Positions 4,802 to 12,489 of a DNA stretch of 18,901 nucleotides are shown here, piece after piece (position 1 is the first letter of the stretch; every line of letters starts with the position of its first letter). Location: the NCBI GenBank assembly GCA_964448445.1, contig CAYVAU010000027.1, positions 1-18,901 on the forward strand, given 5' to 3'. Source of the DNA: B73-G16 sp964448445 (GTDB lineage: Bacteria > Desulfobacterota > B13-G15). The position numbers and the translations under genes are program-made. Below the pieces are notes generated by a model. That model ran no database searches and had not been told where the DNA came from. It saw only the letters and a list, made by a program, of their open reading frames with translations.

Positions 4802-6118
4802 TCAACGTAATCCCATCTTCCTTAGCTTCCGCCAGAGGGTCGTTCGATGGATGCCGAGGATCCGCGAAGCCCTGGTAAGGTTCCCCCCTGCCTCATCAAG
4901 GGCCTTGCGGATCAACTTCGCCTCTATATCCCTGAGCGACCCCCCAAGGGTTTCCCCCCTCTCCATCAAATAAGCCGGTAGGTGCTGGGGCCTTATCAAC
5001 CTGTCCTTACAGAGGACAAAAGCATGTTCTATCGCATTTTGCAACTCCCTTATGTTTCCCGGCCAGTGGTAATCGAGCAGGATCTTCATGGCCTCTTCCG
5101 ATATTCCTTTTATCCCTTTTTGGGTCTTTCTGTTGAGCTTGTCGATGAAATGTTCCACCAGCAGGGGTATGTCCTCGCGTCTCTCCCTCAAGGGGGGCAG
5201 TTCTATCTTGAAGACGTTCAAGCGCCAGAAAAGGTCCTCCCGGAATCTGCCCTCCCTCACCATCTTTTCGAGGTCCCTGTTCGTTGCAGCGATGATCCTC
5301 ACGTCGGCCTTCTCCACCCGGGTCGATCCCAGGGGTTCGTATTCTTTGTATTCGATGGCCCTCAGCACCTTCGGCTGCAGCGAAAGGGGCATATCCCCTA
5401 TTTCGTCCAGAAGGAGGGTCCCTCCGCTGGCCAGTTTGAGTTTGCCGGGCTTGTCCTTCTTTGCGTCGGTGAAGGCCCCACGGACATAGCCGAAGAGTTC
5501 GCTTTCAAGGAGGGTCTCCGGGACGGCGGCGCAGTTGACCTTGACCAATGGGCCGTTTTTCCTGGGGCTGAGGTCGTGGATCGCCTGTGCGATGAGTTCC
5601 TTTCCCGTGCCGCTTTCTCCCTGGATCAAGACCGTCACATCGCTTGATGCCACCTCGGGCAGGATCCGGAAGATCTCCAGCATCTTGGGGTTACGGCTCA
5701 CGATGTCGCCGAGGCGGTACCTTCCCTTCACCTCCCTTTCCAGCTCCTTAAGGGAGGCCATTTCCCTGAAGGTTTCGACACCGCCTATGATCCTTCCGGA
5801 TTTATCCTGCAGGAGGCCCGTGTTGACGCTCACGGGAATTTCGCGATTCTGCCGATCCAATATGATCACCTCCTGGTCCCTGAGGGGTTGCCCTGATCGC
5901 AGGGTCTGTCTCAAAGGGCAGTCCTTGAAGCACCTGTCGCTCCTCAGGATCTCGTAACAGAACTGGCCCAGGGCCTCTTGGCGCTTGAAGCCCGTTATGA
6001 GCTCTGCGGCCCGGTTGAAAAAGGTTATCCTCCAGTTAAGGTCGACGGTGAAAACCCCCTCTGATATGCTGTCCAGAATGGTCTCAAAATCGCTTATGCC
6101 GAAGCGGTCCTTGGCCAT
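4802..6118 (-). CDS. PAS-domain sigma-54-dependent transcriptional activator
   Basis: A 438-residue enhancer-binding protein. A PAS domain (about 10-120) contains three cysteines (C54, C63, C67, in CYEILRSDRCFKDCPL) that could sense redox or bind a cluster. The AAA+ domain (about 140-370) has Walker A GESGTGKE (167-174), sigma-54 contact loop GAFTDA (214-219; the common form is GAFTGA), Walker B LLLDEIGD (235-242), and arginine fingers in the FREDLFWRLNVF region. A Fis-type helix-turn-helix ends the protein (about 410-435, ASRILGIHRTTLWRKLRKM). There is no receiver domain, so the signal probably acts through PAS. The ATG at 6118 has only a weak GGGAAG ahead. Its likely targets are the sigma-54 promoter at 3107-3122 and the repeats at 3166-3196, as in ORP clusters of Desulfovibrio. 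Confidence 0.95.
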   Translation of the reverse strand: MAKDRFGISDFETILDSISEGVFTVDLNWRITFFNRAAELITGFKRQEALGQFCYEILRSDRCFKDCPLRQTLRSGQPLRDQEVIILDRQNREIPVSVNTGLLQDKSGRIIGGVETFREMASLKELEREVKGRYRLGDIVSRNPKMLEIFRILPEVASSDVTVLIQGESGTGKELIAQAIHDLSPRKNGPLVKVNCAAVPETLLESELFGYVRGAFTDAKKDKPGKLKLASGGTLLLDEIGDMPLSLQPKVLRAIEYKEYEPLGSTRVEKADVRIIAATNRDLEKMVREGRFREDLFWRLNVFKIELPPLRERREDIPLLVEHFIDKLNRKTQKGIKGISEEAMKILLDYHWPGNIRELQNAIEHAFVLCKDRLIRPQHLPAYLMERGETLGGSLRDIEAKLIRKALDEAGGNLTRASRILGIHRTTLWRKLRKMGLR

Positions 6119-6139
6119 CTTCCCGGGATTTGTTATAAC
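6111..6139 (+). promoter_or_regulatory. Candidate promoter giving a near-leaderless transglycosylase mRNA
   Basis: TTGGCC (6111-6116), 17 bases, then TATAAC (6134-6139), which is part of the palindrome GTTATAAC. Transcription would start at about 6146-6148, leaving five or fewer bases before the ATG at 6151, which has no visible ribosome site. The same palindrome offers a -10-like box to the divergent activator gene. Confidence 0.35.
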
Positions 6140-6150
6140 CTCTTCGGTCG

Positions 6151-6705
6151 ATGCTCCACGCTTTCATTATAACCATCCTTTTGGGAATACTTCTCGCCTT
6201 CCCCTCAAGGGGAGATATCTTCTACTACAGGGGACCTGACGGGGTGGTGCACTTCACCAATGTCCCCGTCGGCAATCGTCCCTGGAAGCTTTATCTGAAG
6301 GAGCCCCGGAGGGAGAAGGATCGCCTTTATGCTTTGATAGAGGACATATCCTGGCGCCACGGCATCGATCCCCTGCTGGTCAGGGCGATAATCGAGGTCG
6401 AGTCGGGCTTCAACCCGCGGGCGGTTTCCCCCAAGGGAGCAATGGGGCTCATGCAGCTTATGCCCTCGGTCGCTCAGTGCATGGGCCTGAAGGATCCCTT
6501 CAATCCAGAGGAGAATATCGAGGCCGGGGTCAGGTACCTCAAGGTCCTGCTTGAAAGATTTGACCATGATCTCGCCCTCACCCTTGCGGCTTACAATGCC
6601 GGTCCCGAGGCGGTCGATCTCTCAAAGGGGGTGCCTCCTTATGCCGAGACGCGGAGATACGTCGAGAGGGTCCTGAGGGTTTACAGATCCCTTAAGGGGA
6701 GATAG
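6151..6705 (+). CDS. Secreted lytic transglycosylase (SLT domain, DUF4124 N-terminus)
   Basis: A 184-residue exported protein that cleaves peptidoglycan glycan strands. A signal peptide covers about 1-21 (hydrophobic IITILLGILLAF, no lipobox). A short DUF4124-like segment follows (DIFYYRGPDGVVHFTNVP, about 22-40). The SLT domain (about 58-182) has catalytic Glu84 in VESGFNP, then GAMGLMQLMP, ENIEAGVRYL and AYNAGPEAV, all family hallmarks. The start is the only sensible one, just ahead of the hydrophobic stretch, but lacks a ribosome site. pgsA follows after 4 bases. It is likely a cell-wall remodelling enzyme of the periplasm. Confidence 0.93.
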   Translation: MLHAFIITILLGILLAFPSRGDIFYYRGPDGVVHFTNVPVGNRPWKLYLKEPRREKDRLYALIEDISWRHGIDPLLVRAIIEVESGFNPRAVSPKGAMGLMQLMPSVAQCMGLKDPFNPEENIEAGVRYLKVLLERFDHDLALTLAAYNAGPEAVDLSKGVPPYAETRRYVERVLRVYRSLKGR

Positions 6706-6709
6706 GGGT

Positions 6710-7264
6710 TTGAGGTTCAATCTGCCCACCAAACTCACCATCTTGCGCCTCCTCATGATCCCGGGAATCGCCGTCCTCCTCTGTTTTCCTGACAGATGGC
6801 CCAACTTCTTCGCGGCCCTCCTCTTTTTCCTGGCCGCCCTCACCGATCTTTTGGACGGCATCCTGGCCAGGAGACGGGACTGCGTCACCCCCCTGGGGAA
6901 GTTACTCGATCCGATGAGCGACAAGTTGCTGGTCCTTACGACCTTGGTTTTTCTTCTCTCGCTTGGAAGGGTTTCCGCCTGGGCTGTGGCCTTGATCTTA
7001 GGGAGGGAAATGGCGGTGACGACCTTGAGGGCCATTGCGGCCTCCGACGGGCTGATTATAGGGGCTTCGTGGATGGGCAAGGTGAAGAATCTCTTCCAGC
7101 TCTCTTCCACGAACCTGCTGATCCTCCACCACCCGTATTTCTCTCTGGATGTGCACAGGATAGGGACGTATTTGCTCTGGATCGCTGTGGTGCTGACGGT
7201 GCTCTCGGGGATAGATTATTTCAGGAGGTTCTATACCGTAGGCGTGGATCGAGGGCATCCCTGA
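6710..7264 (+). CDS. pgsA: CDP-diacylglycerol--glycerol-3-phosphate 3-phosphatidyltransferase
   Basis: A 184-residue integral membrane enzyme that makes phosphatidylglycerol phosphate from CDP-diacylglycerol and glycerol-3-phosphate. The CDP-alcohol phosphotransferase motif D-x2-DG-x2-AR-x8-G-x3-D-x3-D is complete at residues 46-71 (DLLDGILARR, then GKLLDPMSD). The N-terminus NLPTKLTILRLLMIPGIAVLL is typical of PgsA. Several hydrophobic helices follow, ending VVLTVLSGIDYFRRFY. The start is TTG at 6710 after GGGGAGATAGGGG; no nearby ATG precedes the conserved N-terminus. Its 3' end overlaps the 3' end of the opposing permease gene by 44 bases. Confidence 0.93.
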   Translation: MRFNLPTKLTILRLLMIPGIAVLLCFPDRWPNFFAALLFFLAALTDLLDGILARRRDCVTPLGKLLDPMSDKLLVLTTLVFLLSLGRVSAWAVALILGREMAVTTLRAIAASDGLIIGASWMGKVKNLFQLSSTNLLILHHPYFSLDVHRIGTYLLWIAVVLTVLSGIDYFRRFYTVGVDRGHP

Positions 7265-8057
7265 GCCCTTCTCCCAGGAGATTGTAGCTCATGACCGTCA
7301 ACAGTATGGCCAAGCCCGGGAAGAGGGAGAGCCAGTAGGCCACCCCGAGGTAATCCTTCCCCGAGCTGAGCATATTTCCCCAGCTCGGTATGGGGGGCTG
7401 GATACCGATGCCCAGAAAGCTCAAGGCCGACTCCACCAGGATGGCGTTTCCTATCCCGAGGATCGCCGAAACAAACACCGGTCCCATGGCATTTGGGAGG
7501 ATGTGGCAGAAGATGATCCTTCGGGAACTCGCCCCAAGGGCCTTCTCGGCCAGCACGAACTCCCTCTCCTTGAGGGAGAGGAATTCGGCCCTCACCAGCC
7601 TCGCCACCCCCATCCAGCTGGTGAGACCGATGACCATCATGATGTTCCATATGCTCGGCTCAAGGAAGGCAATTACAGCCAGGATCAAAAAGAAGGTGGG
7701 GAAACACAGCATGATGTCCACAAACCTCATTATCAGGCCATCGATCCACCCTCCATAGTAACCCGCCAGGGCCCCCAGAAGCACGCCTATGATCGTGGCT
7801 ATGCCCACTGCCACAAAACCCACCAGCATCGAGATCCGTCCCCCCCAGATGATCCGGGAGAGCACATCCCTACCCAGTTCGTCCGTCCCCAGGGGGTGTT
7901 CCCTGCAGGGGGGCCAGAGGACCCGGTCGATGTGGACCTCCGCTGGGTCGTAGGGGGCTATCCAGGGGGCCAGCATGGAGGAAGAGAGGAGGACGATCAC
8001 CAGCATCCCTCCCGCGACGGCCAAGCGGTTCTCCATGAACCTCGTCCAGAAGCTCAT
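7221..8057 (-). CDS. Peptide/nickel-type ABC transporter permease (DppC/OppC family)
   Basis: A 278-residue inner-membrane permease. An N-terminal helix (about 13-32) is followed by the family segment DRVLWPPCREHPLGTDELGRDVLSRIIWGGRISMLVG, five further helices, and the ATPase-coupling EAA loop (EREFVLAEKALGASSRRIIFCHILPN). It ends SYNLLGEGLRDALDPRLR, the usual DppC C-terminus. Its start overlaps the stop of the DppB-type gene by four bases (ATGA), with GGGTGAG ahead, so the two are translationally coupled. No substrate-binding protein or ATPase genes are adjacent here, so the substrate (di/oligopeptide, nickel or other) cannot be told. Confidence 0.92.
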   Translation of the reverse strand: MSFWTRFMENRLAVAGGMLVIVLLSSSMLAPWIAPYDPAEVHIDRVLWPPCREHPLGTDELGRDVLSRIIWGGRISMLVGFVAVGIATIIGVLLGALAGYYGGWIDGLIMRFVDIMLCFPTFFLILAVIAFLEPSIWNIMMVIGLTSWMGVARLVRAEFLSLKEREFVLAEKALGASSRRIIFCHILPNAMGPVFVSAILGIGNAILVESALSFLGIGIQPPIPSWGNMLSSGKDYLGVAYWLSLFPGLAILLTVMSYNLLGEGLRDALDPRLRYRTS

Positions 8058-9040
8058 CTCACCCTTATCCTCGGATCGGCCACTGCATAGGCGATATCGG
8101 CAAGAAGGTTTCCCAGCAAGGTGAGCACTGCCCCTATCACCACCATGCCCATGACCACGGGATAGTCCCTGGCCATGACGCTGTAAAAAAACAGTTGCCC
8201 CATCCCCGGGATGGAAAAGATCGTCTCGAAGATCACGCTCCCTCCGATGAGCCCGGGGACGGAAAGCCCGAGGATGGTTATCACGGGAAGAAGGGCATTG
8301 CGCAGGGCGTGTTTGTAAATCACGGTCCTTTCGGGCAACCCTTTAGCCCTGGCTACCGTTATGTACTCCTGCCCCAGCACCTCCAGAAGACTGGAACGCA
8401 TGTATCGGGAAAGCCCGGCCAGACCCCCGAAGGCCGAAACGAATACCGGAAGGATCAGGTGTTTGGATATGTCCAGAAGTTTTTGTAGAGGACCCATGGT
8501 CTCGTAACCCACCAGGGACCTTATCCCCGATATGGGGAGCCACCCGAGCTTGACCCCAAAGAGCATCATCAAAAGCAGGGCCAGCCAGAAGCTCGGGGTG
8601 GCGTAACCCACGAATACGAAGACCGTAAGGGCCCTGTCGCCGAGGCTTCCCCTGTGGGTTGCGCAATAGACGCCTATGGGGATGGCAACAGCGAGGATCA
8701 ACAGCATCGACAGAAGGTTTATCGTCAAGGTTATGGGCAATCGTTCCAGGATCTTCTCGCTTACGGGTCGCTGATCGGGGCTGAAGGAACGGCCGAGATC
8801 GAGGGTGATAATTCTCTTCAACCACAGCAGGTATTGGACATGGAGGGGCTTATCCAGTCCGTAGTAGGCCCTAAGCCTTTCCCTGGCCTCTTTGGTGATC
8901 CTGGGATTGAACTCGGCCAGGAATCCCGTGGGCTCCCCAGGGGCGAGGTGAATCACCACGAAGGATATAAGGGTGATCCCCAATAATAAGGGGATCATAC
9001 CGAGCAGCCTTTGGGCGATGTAACGCAGCATTGGAAACAT
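8054..9040 (-). CDS. Peptide/nickel-type ABC transporter permease (DppB/OppB family)
   Basis: A 328-residue permease starting MFPMLRYIAQRLLGMIPLLLGITLISF, the standard DppB/OppB N-terminus with its first transmembrane helix. It continues with a periplasmic segment (LRAYYGLDKPLHVQYLLWLKRIITLDLGRSF), the SEKILERLPITLTINLLS block, the EAA loop (GQEYITVARAKGLPERTVIYKHALRNALLPVIT) and SIPGMGQLFFYSVMARDYPVVMG. I set the start at 9040, after GAGGATAGA; the frame stays open to 9487, but that extension lies opposite the enoyl-CoA hydratase-type gene and has no family resemblance. It is the first gene of a two-gene operon with the DppC-type permease, transcribed away from 9105. Confidence 0.92.
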   Translation of the reverse strand: MFPMLRYIAQRLLGMIPLLLGITLISFVVIHLAPGEPTGFLAEFNPRITKEARERLRAYYGLDKPLHVQYLLWLKRIITLDLGRSFSPDQRPVSEKILERLPITLTINLLSMLLILAVAIPIGVYCATHRGSLGDRALTVFVFVGYATPSFWLALLLMMLFGVKLGWLPISGIRSLVGYETMGPLQKLLDISKHLILPVFVSAFGGLAGLSRYMRSSLLEVLGQEYITVARAKGLPERTVIYKHALRNALLPVITILGLSVPGLIGGSVIFETIFSIPGMGQLFFYSVMARDYPVVMGMVVIGAVLTLLGNLLADIAYAVADPRIRVR

Positions 9041-9067
9041 TCTATCCTCGCCCCCGAGACCGTCAAG

Positions 9068-9097
9068 TTGACTGCAGGGCAAAAAGGCGGCTAAACT
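9068..9097 (+). promoter_or_regulatory. Candidate promoter giving a leaderless mRNA for the Mla operon
   Basis: TTGACT (9068-9073) and TAAACT (9092-9097) with an 18-base spacer. A start about 7 bases on falls at or next to the ATG at 9105, which has no convincing ribosome site. It is the only promoter-like match I see ahead of the eight-gene operon. Confidence 0.4.
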
Positions 9098-9104
9098 TCG
9101 GCAG

Positions 9105-9884
9105 ATGGCGATCATAAGGGAGTTCAGGGACAGGATATTTACGATAACCCTGCACCGCCCTGAAAGGATGAACGCCCTTAATTCAGAGAGCTTCTCGGAA
9201 TTGCTTTCCGCCCTCTCGGAAGCTGAAGGACTCGGGGCAAAGGTTGTGGTTATAAGGGGAACCCATAAGGCCTTTTGTTCAGGGGCAGATCTTGTCGAGT
9301 TTGTCAAGGCCGAGGACCTCCCCCAAAAGGTCCTGCAGATGGTGAACTTCTTTAACCGCATCGTGAGCCAGATCCGGCGGATGGATTCGATCGTTGTGGC
9401 CCTGGTTCGGGGAAAGGCGATCGGCGGTGGATTTAGCCTTGCCATCGCATCGGATCTGGTTGTGGCTTCAGAAAGCGCCCTCTTCAACCCCGGTTACATG
9501 CGGATAGCCTTTACCCCCGACGGAGGGGCTACTTATTTCCTGACGAAGGCGGTGGGTTACAAAAGGGCCCTGGAGTTGTTTTTGTTCTGCGAAGATATAA
9601 CTGCCCGTGAAGCCCAAAGTCTGGGTCTTGTGAATTTCGTTTTCGATGATGCGGAATTCGAGACCCAGTCCGAGCGGCTCATCGAGAGACTCCGGGACCT
9701 CCCCGATGAGGCCACATTGCTGACCAAGAGGCTCCTCAACGAGGTCACAGCCCAGCAGCTGGAGGGGCACCTGGAGAGGGAGAAGTTGTCAATAGTCAGG
9801 ACGGCCCAAGCGGAGGACTTTCGGAGGCGACTCAGGGACTTTTTCCAGAAAAGGCGTGCCCGTCGTCTTTCCGATGGCTCTTAA
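9105..9884 (+). CDS. Enoyl-CoA hydratase/isomerase family protein (isomerase-like)
   Basis: A 259-residue crotonase-fold protein. Oxyanion-hole elements are visible: FCSGADL (57-63) and GKAIGGGFSLAIASDLVVAS (103-122). The two glutamates of true hydratases are not obvious: GGGFS has Ser111 where hydratases have Glu, and the second region reads FNPGYMRIAFTPDGG. Asp139 in the PDGG motif is the type of residue used by PaaG-like and delta3,delta2-enoyl-CoA isomerases, so an isomerase is more likely than a hydratase. That is inference from motif comparison. It heads the operon and overlaps alr by 11 bases. A fatty-acid or acyl-CoA modifying role would fit the lipid-transport genes downstream. Confidence 0.88.
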   Translation: MAIIREFRDRIFTITLHRPERMNALNSESFSELLSALSEAEGLGAKVVVIRGTHKAFCSGADLVEFVKAEDLPQKVLQMVNFFNRIVSQIRRMDSIVVALVRGKAIGGGFSLAIASDLVVASESALFNPGYMRIAFTPDGGATYFLTKAVGYKRALELFLFCEDITAREAQSLGLVNFVFDDAEFETQSERLIERLRDLPDEATLLTKRLLNEVTAQQLEGHLEREKLSIVRTAQAEDFRRRLRDFFQKRRARRLSDGS

Positions 9885-10983
9885 TCCCTATTGCTCGATG
9901 GAGATAAACCTCAGGGCCCTTGACGAAAACCTCTCCCTCATAAGGCGTTTTATCAGACCCCAAACCGAGATCATGGCGGTGATAAAGGCCGATGCCTACG
10001 GCCATGGAGCGGTGGCCATAGCCAAGCGCCTTGAAAGACTGGGTGTTTCGTCCTTGGGTGTGGCCAGTGTTGCTGAGGGCGTGGAGCTGCGGGAGGCAGG
10101 GGTGAAGGCCGATATCATACTGCTTGGGGGATTCAGGAAAGGGGAGGAAGACGAAATAGTGAACTATGGCCTGATCCCCTTTGTCTTTGGGAAGGAGATG
10201 GCCGAAAGGCTCTCCCGGAGGGCGAAGGCCTCGGGGAGGAGGGTGAGGATCCACCTCAAGGTCGATACCGGCATGGGGAGACTGGGGGTGCTACCCGAAG
10301 AGGTGAAGGAAGCGGTGATCGGAATCCTGGACCTTCCCTGCATTGAGCTAGAAGGCATTGCCTCCCATTTGAGCACCGCAGAGGAGAGGGACGATTACCT
10401 CCGCGAACAGATACGGAGGTTCCTGCAGGTTAAGGCCGCCCTGGATGGGATGGGTTTGGGGGTCAAATATCACCTGGCCAACAGCGCTGCCCTCTTCTCC
10501 CTTCCTGAGACCCATTTCGATATGGTCCGACCGGGGATAGCCCTTTACGGAGTCCATCCCTCAAGGGCCTTCAGGGAACGCTTTGCCCTTCCCCTTAAAC
10601 CCGTCATGACTTGGAAGACGAAGATCATCGATGTCAGGCGGGTTCCCGCGGGCTGGGGCATAAGCTACGGCTGTACCTTTGTGACCAAAAGGCCCAGCAG
10701 GATCGCCGCCCTTGCGGTGGGTTATGCCGATGGGTATCCCCGCCACCTTTCCAATAAGGCCCAGGTGCTTATAAAGGGTAGGAGGGCACCGGTTGTGGGG
10801 AGGGTCACCATGGATTGGACCCTTATTGATGTGACCGACATACCCGGGGTGGAGGTGGGGCATGAGGTCGTGCTGTTTGGGGAAGGGCTCGGTGTTGAAG
10901 AATTGGCCTCCTGGGCCGAGACCATACCTTACGAAATCCTCTGTCTGGCCGGCAAAAGATCCAAAAGGGTAATTAAAGGATGA
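9874..10983 (+). CDS. alr: Alanine racemase
   Basis: A 369-residue PLP enzyme converting L-alanine to D-alanine for peptidoglycan. Lys38 in MAVIKADAYGHGA forms the PLP Schiff base. Tyr265 in GWGISYGCTF is the second catalytic base and falls at its textbook position. KVDTGMGRLGV, MVRPGIALYG, AVGYADGYPR and GRVTMDWTLIDVT are family blocks. The length is normal. I prefer the ATG at 9874 because the SMEINLRAL block then sits where family members have it; a GTG at 9856 is possible, and neither has a strong ribosome site. It overlaps the upstream gene by 11 bases and mlaE by 4 (ATGA), so it is translated within the Mla operon. Confidence 0.95.
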   Translation: MALNPYCSMEINLRALDENLSLIRRFIRPQTEIMAVIKADAYGHGAVAIAKRLERLGVSSLGVASVAEGVELREAGVKADIILLGGFRKGEEDEIVNYGLIPFVFGKEMAERLSRRAKASGRRVRIHLKVDTGMGRLGVLPEEVKEAVIGILDLPCIELEGIASHLSTAEERDDYLREQIRRFLQVKAALDGMGLGVKYHLANSAALFSLPETHFDMVRPGIALYGVHPSRAFRERFALPLKPVMTWKTKIIDVRRVPAGWGISYGCTFVTKRPSRIAALAVGYADGYPRHLSNKAQVLIKGRRAPVVGRVTMDWTLIDVTDIPGVEVGHEVVLFGEGLGVEELASWAETIPYEILCLAGKRSKRVIKG

Positions 10984-11744
10984 GGAGTCTATTGGCCGCC
11001 CTAGGGAGGTGGTTCATCTCTCAACTTCGAGAGTTAGGGGGGATGGGCCTTCTGGGCCTTTGGGCCCTGAGGTACTGTTTCCCCCCGCGCTGGGACCTTT
11101 TTTTCAAGCAAAGCGAAAGGATTGGGGTGAGGTCCCTTCCCGTGATCTTGTTAAGCAGCGCCTTCATCGGGATGGTCTTCGCCCTTGAGACCTTTTACGC
11201 CCTCAGGAAGTTCGGGGCCGAAACGATGGTGGGCGCTTCCCTCGCCCTGGCCATGGCCAGGGAACTGGGGCCTGTGTTCACGGCGGTGATGCTCACCGCA
11301 CGGGCCGGTTCGGCCATGGCAGCCGAATTGGGGACCATGAGGGTTACGGAGCAGATCGATGCCCTTGAGGCCATGGCGGTGAATCCCATAAGCTACTTGG
11401 TGGTACCGAGGATTATGGGCTCAACTCTTTTGGCCCCTATCCTCACAGGGATCTCGGATTTTATAGGGGTGGCGGGGGGTTATGCCATAGGGGTGTTGGT
11501 CCTCGGTATCGATGCCGGGGCCTTTGTATCCAACATCGAGAAATACCTCGAGGTCACCGACATCTATTACGGACTCCTTAAGGCCGCCGTTTTCGGATTT
11601 CTCCTCGCATTGATATGCTGTTATAAAGGGTATAGCGTGCGAGGGGGGGCCGAGGGAGTGGGTAGGGCAACCACAGAAAGCGTGGTATTTTCCACGGTGA
11701 TGATCCTTGTGGCCGACTACATCCTTACGGCCCTTTTGTTCTGA
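10980..11744 (+). CDS. mlaE: MlaE-type phospholipid ABC transporter permease
   Basis: A 254-residue MlaE/TrbH-family permease. It shows the conserved block SSAFIGMVFALETFYALRKFGAETMVGASLALAMARELGPVFTAVMLTARAGSAMAAELGTMRVTEQIDALEAMAVNP, then VPRIMGSTLLAPILT and a C-terminal pair of helices with GGAEGVGRATTESVVFSTV. This is the inner-membrane channel of the Mla system, which moves phospholipids between inner and outer membranes of Gram-negative cells. It starts inside the alr stop (ATGA) and ends 1 base before mlaF. Direction of transport cannot be deduced. Confidence 0.95.
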   Translation: MRSLLAALGRWFISQLRELGGMGLLGLWALRYCFPPRWDLFFKQSERIGVRSLPVILLSSAFIGMVFALETFYALRKFGAETMVGASLALAMARELGPVFTAVMLTARAGSAMAAELGTMRVTEQIDALEAMAVNPISYLVVPRIMGSTLLAPILTGISDFIGVAGGYAIGVLVLGIDAGAFVSNIEKYLEVTDIYYGLLKAAVFGFLLALICCYKGYSVRGGAEGVGRATTESVVFSTVMILVADYILTALLF

Positions 11745-11745
11745 G

Positions 11746-12489
11746 ATGATAGAGGTTCATGGTCTCCACAAAAGCCTCGGTGGGCAGGAAGTGCTGAAAG
11801 GGGTGGACCTGCTGATCCCAGATGGTGAGATAACGGTCATTTTGGGAAGGAGCGGGGTGGGAAAGAGCGTTTTGCTTAAGCACCTCATAGGCCTGATTCG
11901 TCCCGACAGGGGCAGGATAATCCTTGACGGTGAGGACATCACGCGCATGGGAGAACGGCAACTGATCCGGATCAGGAAGCGATTCGGGATGCTCTTCCAG
12001 GAGGGGGCCCTTTTTGATTCCTTCACGGTGGCGGAAAACGTCGCCTTTCCACTGCTCGAGCACACCTCCCTGTCCGAGAGGGAAATAGAGGAGAGGGTCC
12101 GGGAGAAGCTCAGACAGGTGGACCTTGAGGATGCTTGGGACAAATATCCTTCGGAGCTGAGCGGGGGGATGAAGAAGAGGGTGGCCCTTGCCCGTGCCCT
12201 GGCCCTCGATCCCGATATAGTGCTGTGTGACGAACCCACAAGTGGACTTGATCCCGTGGCAGCAGCTACCATAGAGAAGCTGATCCTGGAGACGCAGAGG
12301 AGGCTCTCCAAGACCTTCGTGGTCATAACCCATGACCTGAAGACGGCCCTCTCAATCGGGAGCAGGATCGCCCTGCTTGAAGACGGCAAAATAGTGGTCG
12401 AAGGACGCCCGGAGGAGGTGCTCAAATCGGGTCACCCCTTGATCGAGGCCTACATCAAGAGGGAAGAAATCGGAAAGGAGGTAGGGTGA
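11746..12489 (+). CDS. mlaF: MlaF-type phospholipid ABC transporter ATPase
   Basis: A 247-residue ABC ATPase. Walker A GRSGVGKS (34-41), Q-loop MLFQEGALFDSFTVAENV, signature LSGGMKKRVALARAL (138-152), Walker B DIVLCDEPTSGLDP (157-170) and switch His196 in VVITHD are all present. The FQEGALFDSFTV wording is characteristic of MlaF rather than other importers. I use the ATG at 11746, immediately after the mlaE stop; an in-frame TTG at 11707 lies inside mlaE and would add 13 residues with no counterpart. It overlaps the mlaD start (TGATG). Confidence 0.95.
   Translation: MIEVHGLHKSLGGQEVLKGVDLLIPDGEITVILGRSGVGKSVLLKHLIGLIRPDRGRIILDGEDITRMGERQLIRIRKRFGMLFQEGALFDSFTVAENVAFPLLEHTSLSEREIEERVREKLRQVDLEDAWDKYPSELSGGMKKRVALARALALDPDIVLCDEPTSGLDPVAAATIEKLILETQRRLSKTFVVITHDLKTALSIGSRIALLEDGKIVVEGRPEEVLKSGHPLIEAYIKREEIGKEVG

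Noticed and set aside
9041..9487. N-terminal extension of the DppB-type permease frame (open to 9487)
   Set aside because: It lies opposite the enoyl-CoA hydratase-type gene, has no family similarity, and the true N-terminus (MFPMLRYIAQRLL) with a ribosome site begins at 9040.
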